A stretch of DNA of 5,380 nucleotides, from NCBI GenBank assembly GCA_017621195.1, contig JAGATO010000219.1, positions 1 to 5,380 of the forward strand. The letters run 5' to 3'. The position numbers and the translations under genes are program-made. The DNA comes from Bacillota bacterium. GTDB lineage: Bacteria; Bacillota; Clostridia; Peptostreptococcales; Anaerovoracaceae. Of the stretch, positions 1 through 4,959 are shown in pieces; positions within the stretch are counted from its first letter, which is position 1, and each line of letters starts with the position of its first letter. The notes beneath the pieces were generated by a model, which saw nothing but the letters and a program-made list of their open reading frames with translations, was not told the DNA's origin and searched no databases.

Positions 1-575
1 ACAAGAGAAATCCCATGCGCAGCGAGCGGGTGGCTTCCTTAGCGCGCTACGTCATCAACATGGCCCAGAATCCGGCGGATACCGCCAGCACTCAGTGGTT
101 CGAGCGGACGCTGGACGATTCGGCCAACCGGCGCATGGCCATTCCCGAAAGCTTCATGGCCTGCGATGCCATTGTGAATATCGCTACCAACATCTGCACC
201 GGACTGGTGGTGAGAGAAAAGGTCATCCACAAACACATCATGGAAGAAATTCCGTTCATGGCTACGGAGAACATCATGATGGAGGCTGTAAAACGGGGCG
301 GAGACCGTCAGGAGCTGCATGAAAAGATCCGCGAGCTGTCCATGATCGCCGGAAATCGGGTCAAGGAAGAGGGACTGGACAACAATCTGCTGGAGCTGAT
401 CGCCGCGGAGCCTCTGTTCGGTCTGAGCATGGAAGACGTAACGAAGCTGCTGAATCCTTCCGATTACATCGGAAGATCGCCGCAGCAGGTGACGGAATTC
501 GTAGAAGACTATTTGGAACCGCTGTTCGAAGAACACAGGGAAGACCTGGTTCGCGATGTGGAACTGTTTGTATAA
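1..575 (+). CDS. purB: Adenylosuccinate lyase, C-terminal part (5' end outside window)
   Basis: Cytosolic purine enzyme of the fumarase/aspartase superfamily. It releases fumarate from SAICAR (giving AICAR) and from adenylosuccinate (giving AMP). The frame is open from the first base; codons from position 3 read KRNPMRSER, the tail of the family signature loop, so the true start is upstream and the ATG at 15 is internal. About 190 residues remain. They resemble animal ADSL more than the shorter Bacillus PurB: WFERTLDDSANRR, then PFMATENI, GGDRQELHEKIR, a DNNL segment and GRSPQQV. The ER of MRSER, and the R, S and R of ERTLDDSANRR, fall at the spacing of substrate-binding residues of human ADSL (R303, R329, S334, R338, from memory). 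The stop is 17 nt before proB, suggesting co-transcription. The family call is very secure; the subtype is from remembered sequences. Confidence 0.95.
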   Translation, partial: KRNPMRSERVASLARYVINMAQNPADTASTQWFERTLDDSANRRMAIPESFMACDAIVNIATNICTGLVVREKVIHKHIMEEIPFMATENIMMEAVKRGGDRQELHEKIRELSMIAGNRVKEEGLDNNLLELIAAEPLFGLSMEDVTKLLNPSDYIGRSPQQVTEFVEDYLEPLFEEHREDLVRDVELFV

Positions 576-592
576 AGCGAGGATAATAAGCT

Positions 593-1423
593 ATGGTAAT
601 TGGAAAGAACGACGATCATGAAGAAGAACTGCTGAGCCTGAAGGAGCTGATCGAAAACAGTCGGAAGATCGTCATTAAAATCGGAAGCAACACCCTCTCC
701 ACCGACAAGGGAGAGGTGAACCTTCACGCGATGCACAACATCGTGGACCAGCTGGTGGAATGGATGAAGGGCGGAAAGGAGATCATCATCGTCTCCTCCG
801 GCGCCGGGATCTGCGGCGTGGGCGCCATCAACAAGTGGTTCCGCCGGAAGGACATGAACTACAAGCAGGCGCTTTGTGCCATCGGTCAGGTGGAACTGAT
901 GATGGCGTATAAAGAGCTGTTTAAAGAGTACGACTACCACGTGGGGCAGCTGCTTCTGACCCGGGATGATTTCAACGATCACAGCCGGAATCTCCACATC
1001 CGGAACACGCTGTTCACCCTGGTGGACGAGGGCGTGGTGCCCATCGTCAATGAAAACGACACCGTCAGCGTAGACGAGATCAAGATCGGTGACAACGATA
1101 CGCTGGGCGCTCTCACCGCCAATCTGTGGGGAGCGGACCTGCTGATCGTGCTGTCGGACATCGATGGCGTGTACGATAAAAATCCCAAGGAGCATCCCGA
1201 CGCCAAGATCATCCGTCAGGTGACGGATATCGACGAGCTGAAGCGCAGCATTTCCACAGCGGGAACGAACCGGTTCGGAACGGGCGGCGTGGTGACCAAG
1301 ATCGAAGCAGCCCGTCGGGTCAACGAATTCGGGATCCACATGGCGCTTCTGAACGGAAAGAAAGAGGACATTCTGCGCAAGGCTGCCGACGGCAGAGAAG
1401 AGGGCACTGTTTTTTACGGTTAA
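593..1423 (+). CDS. proB: Glutamate 5-kinase, PUA-less
   Basis: Phosphorylates L-glutamate with ATP to gamma-glutamyl phosphate, the first and normally proline-inhibited step of proline synthesis. The 276 residues form one amino-acid-kinase domain: KIGSNTL at 29-35 (nucleotide-binding Lys29), SSGA at 68-71, QLLLTRDDF at 119-127, PIVNENDTV at 150-158, GDND at 167-170, LSDIDGVY at 187-194 and GTGGVVTK at 229-236. All expected motifs are present. It ends soon after the kinase fold (EEGTVFYG), so the C-terminal PUA domain of the E. coli type (about 367 aa) is absent; kinase-only forms are known. There is a charged N-terminal extension of about 20 residues before the first strand. The start is ATG 593 with GCGAGG at 577-582 ten bases upstream. 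It sits between purB and proC; no proA is adjacent. Confidence 0.95.
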   Translation: MVIGKNDDHEEELLSLKELIENSRKIVIKIGSNTLSTDKGEVNLHAMHNIVDQLVEWMKGGKEIIIVSSGAGICGVGAINKWFRRKDMNYKQALCAIGQVELMMAYKELFKEYDYHVGQLLLTRDDFNDHSRNLHIRNTLFTLVDEGVVPIVNENDTVSVDEIKIGDNDTLGALTANLWGADLLIVLSDIDGVYDKNPKEHPDAKIIRQVTDIDELKRSISTAGTNRFGTGGVVTKIEAARRVNEFGIHMALLNGKKEDILRKAADGREEGTVFYG

Positions 1424-1443
1424 TCCATTCCGTCAGCCAATGC

Positions 1444-1476
1444 GGTTAGTTATCGGTTAATTAGCGATTAGTTATT
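1444..1476 (+). repeat. Three degenerate 11-bp tandem units in the proB-proC gap
   Basis: GGTTAGTTATC, GGTTAATTAGC and GATTAGTTATT follow one another without spacing in the AT-rich 76-nt gap before proC. Units 1 and 2 agree at 9 of 11 positions; unit 3 is more diverged. The period is close to one helical turn. The function is unknown: it may be a regulator site, an upstream AT-rich element, or simple low-complexity drift. No convincing -35/-10 pair and no terminator hairpin was seen in the gap. Confidence 0.5.
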
Positions 1477-1484
1477 TTATGAAA

Positions 1485-1491
1485 AGAGAGG
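1485..1491 (+). promoter_or_regulatory. Shine-Dalgarno that sets the proC start
   Basis: AGAGAGG lies 8 nt before ATG 1500 and after the in-frame ATG at 1479. The ATG at 1479 has only AT-rich sequence and no purine-rich site before it. The site therefore supports ATG 1500 as the start. Confidence 0.8.
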
Positions 1492-1499
1492 TAATTGCG

Positions 1500-2315
1500 A
1501 TGAAATTAGGATTTATCGGTGCAGGAAACATGGGTGGAGCCATCATCCGCGGCTATGTGAAGAAGAATCCGGATCAGGCCCAGAACGTTTACATTTCCGA
1601 AGCTACGCCTGAAATGGCAAAGAAAGTGGCGGAGGCCATCGGCGTCAACGGAACGGACGGCGTAGATGATCTGGTTTCCAAAGTGGATACCATCGTGCTG
1701 GCCATCAAGCCCAACATGTTCGGAAAGGTTCTGCCTCAGGTGAAGGCGGCCATCGAGGCCAGTGACGATGAGAAGAGAGTGATCTCCATCGCGGCCGGCA
1801 TCACTTTAGACTACCTGAAGAACGGACTGCCCGAAGGATTGAAGATCATCCGCGTCATGCCCAATACGCCGGCCATGGTCAACGAGGGAATGACGGCGCT
1901 GTTCCTGGGAGAAACCGCGGACGAAGCCTTTCAGAACGACGCTCTGGCCCTATTTGAAAGCTGCGGAAAGGTGGAAGTGCTGAACGAATCCCTGATCCAT
2001 GCGGTGATCGGCGCCAGCGGTTCCAGCCCGGCATATACCTACATGTTCATCGAAGCCATCGCCGACGCGGTGGTTGCCGAGGGAATGCCCCGGGCGCAGG
2101 CCTATAAATTTGCGGCTCAGGCGGTTCTGGGCGCGGCGAAGATGGTTCTGGAGACCGGAAAGCATCCCGGCGCACTGAAGGACGATGTCTGCTCTCCGGC
2201 GGGAACCACCATCGAAGCGGTGATCTCCATGGAACAGATGGGTCTGCGGGCTGCGGTAATGCAGGGCGTCAGAGACTGCTGTGACAAGTCCAGAGAAATG
2301 TCCGGCGAAAAATAG
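1500..2315 (+). CDS. proC: Pyrroline-5-carboxylate reductase
   Basis: Reduces 1-pyrroline-5-carboxylate to L-proline with NAD(P)H, the last step of proline synthesis, in the cytosol. From ATG 1500 the protein is 271 residues, close to E. coli ProC (269), and begins MKLGFIGAGNMGGAI, which places the Rossmann GxGxxG loop at residues 7-12 as usual. An in-frame ATG at 1479 would add seven residues without a ribosome binding site. Later features are IAAGITLDYL, VMPNTPA, the GASGSSPAYTYMFIEA helix of the dimerisation domain, and the C-terminal family signature around residues 222-245 (HPGALKDDV, then SPAGTT with T236/T237). Nothing is missing. It lies 76 nt after proB and 13 nt before the NUDIX gene, so it probably belongs to the purB-proB-proC-NUDIX operon. 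Confidence 0.96.
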   Translation: MKLGFIGAGNMGGAIIRGYVKKNPDQAQNVYISEATPEMAKKVAEAIGVNGTDGVDDLVSKVDTIVLAIKPNMFGKVLPQVKAAIEASDDEKRVISIAAGITLDYLKNGLPEGLKIIRVMPNTPAMVNEGMTALFLGETADEAFQNDALALFESCGKVEVLNESLIHAVIGASGSSPAYTYMFIEAIADAVVAEGMPRAQAYKFAAQAVLGAAKMVLETGKHPGALKDDVCSPAGTTIEAVISMEQMGLRAAVMQGVRDCCDKSREMSGEK

Positions 2316-2328
2316 GAGATGAGACAGC

Positions 2329-2865
2329 ATGACCTATGAAGAAAAGACCATTTCTTCGGAAATGATATACGAGGGCGCGATCCTGAATCTGCGCAGGGAT
2401 AAGGTGTACGTGAAGGGTGACAACACGTCCTATCGGGAGATCGTGGAGCACAACGGCGGCGTGGCCGTAGCTGCGGTCACCGACGATCATCGGATGCTGA
2501 TGGTCAGCCAGTACCGCAAGGCGGCGGAGAGGGTGGTTCTGGAGGTTCCCGCGGGAAAACGGGAGACCGATGAGGATCCCATGTTTACCGCAATGCGGGA
2601 GTTGAGGGAGGAGACCGGGTATTCGGCCCAAAAGTTCAAACATCTGACTTCGTTTTATTCCTCCATCGGCTATTCCACCGAGGTGATCCACATCTATATG
2701 GCCACCGGGCTGACGCCGGGAGAAACGGACTTCGACGAAAACGAAGCCATCGATCTTTCCAGCTATCCGGTGGAAGAACTGAAGCAGATGGTTTTGGACG
2801 GCGAGATCATCGACGGAAAGACCATCACCGCTATTTTATTAGTTGCAGCAGAGCTGGGCATATAA
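2329..2865 (+). CDS. NUDIX hydrolase, ADP-ribose pyrophosphatase-like
   Basis: A 178-residue protein of the NudF/ADP-ribose pyrophosphatase-like group, expected to split nucleoside-diphosphate sugars into NMP and a sugar phosphate with Mg2+. The NUDIX box spans residues 76-98 and fits G-x5-E-x7-R-E-U-x-E-E-x-G: G76, E82, R90, E91, E94, E95 and G97, with Tyr at 98. The N-terminal strands (YEGAILNLRRDKV, then HNGGVAVAAV) and LEVPAGKRE are typical of this group. ADP-ribose pyrophosphatases usually have Pro about 16 residues past the box, within SPG; here the segment reads FYSSIGYSTEV, with Ile113 at that place, so the substrate is less certain. AGGAGAT (2314-2320) overlaps the proC stop and serves ATG 2329. 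The last 35 bp overlap the 3' end of the opposing spoIIM. Confidence 0.92.
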   Translation: MTYEEKTISSEMIYEGAILNLRRDKVYVKGDNTSYREIVEHNGGVAVAAVTDDHRMLMVSQYRKAAERVVLEVPAGKRETDEDPMFTAMRELREETGYSAQKFKHLTSFYSSIGYSTEVIHIYMATGLTPGETDFDENEAIDLSSYPVEELKQMVLDGEIIDGKTITAILLVAAELGI

Positions 2866-3427
2866 ACGCTTCGATCAGAGCCGCAATGGCGGCCAACAGA
2901 AGGGGCGGAACGAAACAGGTACAATAAGGGCCTGCCTCCTGGGCCAGGCTCTTTTTTCTGCGCGTACCGCTGCGGCGGTCCGCAGCGTTGGCTCCGGCAG
3001 CGGCAACGCCTAAAAACAGCGCCGGAAGGATCAGCAGATTGGGCGGAAGAACGGTGAGAACCAGGGTAGCCAGCCCTTTCAGCTGCAGGAAGTCCAGGAG
3101 AAGAGCGGCGGAAAAACCCAGAGCGGCGCCCTTGTAGGCTACGGCGGCGTAAGCCACGGGAAAGCCGATGGCGGTGAGCCCTGAAAGAAAGATCAGGAGC
3201 AGGAGACCCAGGTTGTTGCCTGTCGACTGCAGCAGCACGGCGCTGTGATCCGGGGAAGCGTTGTCCGCAAAGAGATGCTCCACCAGGTACGCGCCCACCT
3301 GAGCCCGGCTGTCGGCCGGCAGGGACAGTTCGGTGAAAACGCCGACGGAGATCCCGGAGACGAGAAAGAAAAACGGGATGAGCCAGGTTCCGGAACGTTG
3401 GAAATACGCATGGGTCATATGTGTCAT
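2831..3427 (-). CDS. spoIIM: Stage II sporulation protein M
   Basis: Membrane protein of the SpoIID-SpoIIM-SpoIIP complex, which drives peptidoglycan remodelling as the mother cell engulfs the forespore. It has 198 residues (B. subtilis about 215) and roughly five hydrophobic segments, near 15-31, 74-97, 100-122, 124-147 and 172-195. Family hallmarks are FLSGLTAIGFP (80-90), AYKGAALGFSAALL (97-110), and LKGLATLV followed by VLPPNLLILPAL (126-137). The start is ATG 3427, seven bases after a perfect GGAGGT; an ORF start at 3469 lies upstream of that site. Residues 1-6 are a MTH-MTH repeat. A basic loop (RRSGTRRKK, 151-159) precedes the last helix, and its gene segment carries a terminator for the opposite strand. 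The gene is convergent with the NUDIX gene (35-bp overlap) and divergent from xerD. A sigma-E-like promoter lies just upstream. Confidence 0.9.
   Translation of the reverse strand: MTHMTHAYFQRSGTWLIPFFFLVSGISVGVFTELSLPADSRAQVGAYLVEHLFADNASPDHSAVLLQSTGNNLGLLLLIFLSGLTAIGFPVAYAAVAYKGAALGFSAALLLDFLQLKGLATLVLTVLPPNLLILPALFLGVAAAGANAADRRSGTRRKKSLAQEAGPYCTCFVPPLLLAAIAALIEAFICPALLQLIK
2926..2957 (+). terminator. Rho-independent terminator of the NUDIX operon, inside spoIIM
   Basis: AAGGGCCTG (2926-2934) pairs with CAGGCTCTT (2945-2953), nine pairs with one G-U, around a 10-nt loop. It is followed on the plus strand by TTTTTT (2952-2957). It lies 60 nt after the NUDIX stop, where the plus-strand operon should end, but within spoIIM read antisense (codons of the SLAQEAGPY region). 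The minus strand has no T run after the hairpin, so spoIIM transcription should not be stopped here. Confidence 0.8.
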
Positions 3428-3434
3428 GGATGTC

Positions 3435-3440
3435 ACCTCC
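3435..3440 (-). promoter_or_regulatory. Shine-Dalgarno of spoIIM
   Basis: On the minus strand, AAAAGGAGGTGA contains a perfect GGAGGT seven bases before ATG 3427. The tandem ATG at 3418 would be 16 nt away and the upstream ATG at 3469 precedes the site, so 3427 is the start. Confidence 0.85.
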
Positions 3441-3452
3441 TTTTCTTGTAGA

Positions 3453-3481
3453 AGAATATGTACAACCATGGCCGCCTATGA
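3453..3481 (-). promoter_or_regulatory. Putative sigma-E promoter of spoIIM
   Basis: Reading the minus strand, TCATAGG (3481-3475) is followed after exactly 14 nt by CATATTCT (3460-3453). Against the B. subtilis sigma-E consensus (KMATATT, 13-15 nt, CATACAMT) the matches are 5 of 7 and 6 of 8. A start about seven bases on would leave a leader of about 20 nt containing the GGAGGT. B. subtilis spoIIM is sigma-E controlled in the mother cell, which agrees. The match was made by eye. Confidence 0.55.
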
Positions 3482-3493
3482 CTGAAAGTTGAT

Positions 3494-3499
3494 GAGGTG
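3494..3499 (+). promoter_or_regulatory. Shine-Dalgarno that sets the xerD start
   Basis: GAGGTG ends 4 nt before ATG 3504 (its GAGG core ends 6 nt before). The candidate starts TTG 3489 and ATG 3492 lie before or inside this site and have no purine-rich site of their own. Confidence 0.7.
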
Positions 3500-3503
3500 T
3501 GGG

Positions 3504-4391
3504 ATGGATGAGACGTTGAGAGAGTATGCGGAATACTTGGAGAAAGAAAAGAAGATGGCCGAAAATACGCGTCTGGCCTACCAGTCGGACGTGACGGAGC
3601 TGCAGACGTTTTTGGCTCAGCGGGGCAACGATCAGCCGTTGACCGCGGGAAATGCCGATGTGGTGGCGTGGATGCTGAAGCTGAAAAACGACGGAAAGTC
3701 GGGGGCTACGCTGAACCGGAAGCTGGCTGCTGTCCGGGGATATTTCGGTTATTTCGTCAGGAAGGGGACGATCCGGGAAAATCCCACGGATCACATCAAG
3801 TCCCCGAAAGTAAAGAGAAAGCAGATCGAGTATCTGACGGTGGAGGAGATGGAAACACTGCTGGCTCAGCCGGATGACAGTCTGAAGGGCCGCCGGGATC
3901 AGGCGCTTTTGGAACTGCTGTACGCCGCAGGTCTGCGGGTGACGGAGGCGGCGGGAGCCAACGTCTCGGACCTGAACCTGCGCATCGGTTTCATCACCTG
4001 CACCGGAGAGCACGGCAAGGCTCGCATCGTTCCTCTGGGTCGTCCTTCCAGGGAGGCCATCGAAACGTATCTGTACGATGTCCGTCCTCAGCTTCTGCGG
4101 GAGAAGGAAGATGACGGTGCGCTGTTCCTCAACGCTAACGGAGCACGGCTGACCCGGCAGGGCGTGTGGAAGATCCTGAAGGAATACGCCCAGAAGGCTG
4201 GGCTGGAACACCGTCTGTCGCCCCAGACGCTGCGCAACTCCTTTGCTGTCCACATGGTACAGAACGGCGCGGATCTGAAGTCCATTCAGGAGCTGATGGG
4301 TCACGAGGATCTGACGGCCACTCAAATCTATCTTTCGGTGACGAAGAACCGCATCAAGGAGGTCTATGACCGAACCCATCCGCGGGCATAA
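3504..4391 (+). CDS. xerD: XerD-like tyrosine recombinase with altered active site
   Basis: Tyrosine recombinase of 295 residues (E. coli XerD 298, B. subtilis about 296); XerD works on dif sites to resolve chromosome dimers. The start is ATG 3504 after GAGGTG, giving MDETLREYAEYLEKEKKMAENT, the usual beginning of the N-terminal SAM-like DNA-binding domain (about 1-95). In the catalytic domain R145 (AAGLRVTEA), K172 (HGKARIVPL), R244 (TLRNSF), H267 (LMGHEDL) and Y276 (TATQIYLSV) are in place. The first His of HxxR is Gln241: the text reads SPQTLRNSF instead of the usual PHTLRHSF. The other residues and the length look intact, so this is a substituted gene rather than a broken one. It is divergent from spoIIM, a neighbour of xerD (ripX) in Bacillus too. 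It may be the genome's XerD or a paralogue; the family call is firm, the role less so. Confidence 0.88.
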   Translation: MDETLREYAEYLEKEKKMAENTRLAYQSDVTELQTFLAQRGNDQPLTAGNADVVAWMLKLKNDGKSGATLNRKLAAVRGYFGYFVRKGTIRENPTDHIKSPKVKRKQIEYLTVEEMETLLAQPDDSLKGRRDQALLELLYAAGLRVTEAAGANVSDLNLRIGFITCTGEHGKARIVPLGRPSREAIETYLYDVRPQLLREKEDDGALFLNANGARLTRQGVWKILKEYAQKAGLEHRLSPQTLRNSFAVHMVQNGADLKSIQELMGHEDLTATQIYLSVTKNRIKEVYDRTHPRA

Positions 4392-4417
4392 AAATTTGGA
4401 AAACCATAAAAAAATGC

Positions 4418-4447
4418 TTGCTTTTGAGTCGGGATATGTGTTATATT
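4418..4447 (+). promoter_or_regulatory. Vegetative promoter of rplS
   Basis: TTGCTT (4418-4423) and TATATT (4442-4447) are 18 nt apart. The -10 is extended by TGT directly before it and matches TATAAT at 5 of 6 bases. The start would be near 4454. It follows xerD by 26 nt in an AT-rich gap and leaves a leader of about 85 nt. Confidence 0.65.
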
Positions 4448-4477
4448 TGAAAAGATGTATTACGGGCGTTCCGCTGG

Positions 4478-4516
4478 ATAGAGTGATGACCACGTTTGGA
4501 TACCATGAACGTCTAT
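4478..4516 (+). promoter_or_regulatory. Structured leader hairpin upstream of rplS
   Basis: ACGTT (4492-4496) pairs with AACGT (4508-4512). Inside it TGG (4497-4499) pairs with CCA (4503-4505), leaving a short loop and a small bulge. ATAG (4478-4481) can pair with CTAT (4513-4516), closing the structure with a 10-nt bulge on the 5' side. The structure ends 5 nt before the rplS ribosome binding site. It could be an autoregulatory ribosomal-protein leader; L19 leaders are known in Firmicutes, but I cannot confirm a match to that family. Confidence 0.4.
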
Positions 4517-4521
4517 GAGGG

Positions 4522-4528
4522 AAGGAGG
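4522..4528 (+). promoter_or_regulatory. Shine-Dalgarno that sets the rplS start
   Basis: AAGGAGG lies 10 nt before ATG 4539. The in-frame ATG at 4515 lies before this site and ATG 4548 is 19 nt away, so 4539 is chosen. Confidence 0.85.
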
Positions 4529-4538
4529 ACACAATACA

Positions 4539-4883
4539 ATGGATATCATGCAGGTAATTGCACAGGACTATGTAAAGAGTGATGTTCCTGAATTCGGTGT
4601 TGGTGATACTGTAAGAGTACACATCAAGATCAAGGAAGGTTCCCGCGAAAGAATCCAGACTTTTGAAGGATTCGTACTGAAGAGACAGAACGGCGGTTTG
4701 GATGCCACCTTTACTGTCAGAAGAATTGCTTCCGGCGTCGGCGTAGAAAAGACGTTCCCGGTTCATTCTCCGCTGGTTGAAAAGATCGAAGTGCTGAGAA
4801 AGGGCGATGTAAGAAGAGCTAAGCTGAACTATATGCGTCAGAGAACCGGTAAGGCTGCCAAGATCAAGAGCAAGGAACAGTAA
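4539..4883 (+). CDS. rplS: 50S ribosomal protein L19
   Basis: Large-subunit protein at the interface with the 30S subunit. The 114 residues match the usual length (about 115), and the family pattern is clear: FGVGDTVRVHIKIKEG (19-34), RIQTFEGFVLKR (38-49), TFTVRRIASGVGVEKTFP, HSPLVEKIEVLRKGDVRRAKL and NYMRQRTGKAAKI. The signature segment has G-D-V-R-R where G-K/R-V-R is more usual. Codon use differs from its neighbours: AGA encodes 9 of 11 arginines here but only 2 of 24 in xerD, and the gene is less GC-rich, as expected for a very highly expressed gene. It is usually found after trmD; here it follows xerD and has its own promoter, leader and terminator. Confidence 0.97.
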   Translation: MDIMQVIAQDYVKSDVPEFGVGDTVRVHIKIKEGSRERIQTFEGFVLKRQNGGLDATFTVRRIASGVGVEKTFPVHSPLVEKIEVLRKGDVRRAKLNYMRQRTGKAAKIKSKEQ

Positions 4884-4895
4884 ACTGCGGTTTAC
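4880..4895 (+). other. UNCG-type tetraloop hairpin at the rplS stop
   Basis: GTAAAC (4880-4885) and GTTTAC (4890-4895) form six perfect pairs closing a TGCG loop, that is c(UGCG)g in RNA, an unusually stable UNCG tetraloop. It includes the TAA stop at 4881-4883. No T run follows, so it is not itself a terminator; it may protect or mark the 3' end of the message. Confidence 0.5.
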
Positions 4896-4911
4896 GGTGA
4901 AGATCGAAATG

Positions 4912-4959
4912 AAAAGGACTGTTTGCAAAGCGATTTGCGAATGGTCTTTTTGCTTTTTT
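4912..4959 (+). terminator. Rho-independent terminator after rplS
   Basis: AAAAGGACTGTTTGCAAA (4912-4929) pairs over 18 positions, with four G-U pairs, with the arm at 4934-4951. The loop is GCGA, a GNRA tetraloop. The T-rich tail runs 4947-4959 (TTTTT, GC, TTTTTT). It starts 28 nt after the rplS stop. The reverse strand is also A/T-flanked, but no opposing gene ends here. Confidence 0.88.

Noticed and set aside
509..1339. Minus-strand frame of 276 codons opposite proB
   Set aside because: It is antisense to a well-conserved proB, rich in His, Asp and Val as expected of a shadow frame, with no family resemblance.
4392..4417. Terminator for xerD in the AT-rich gap
   Set aside because: Only a three- to four-pair stem (TGG/CCA) can be formed and no T run follows on the plus strand.
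4505..4582. Overlapping upstream frame from ATG 4505 into rplS
   Set aside because: No ribosome binding site; it runs out of frame through rplS and stops early.
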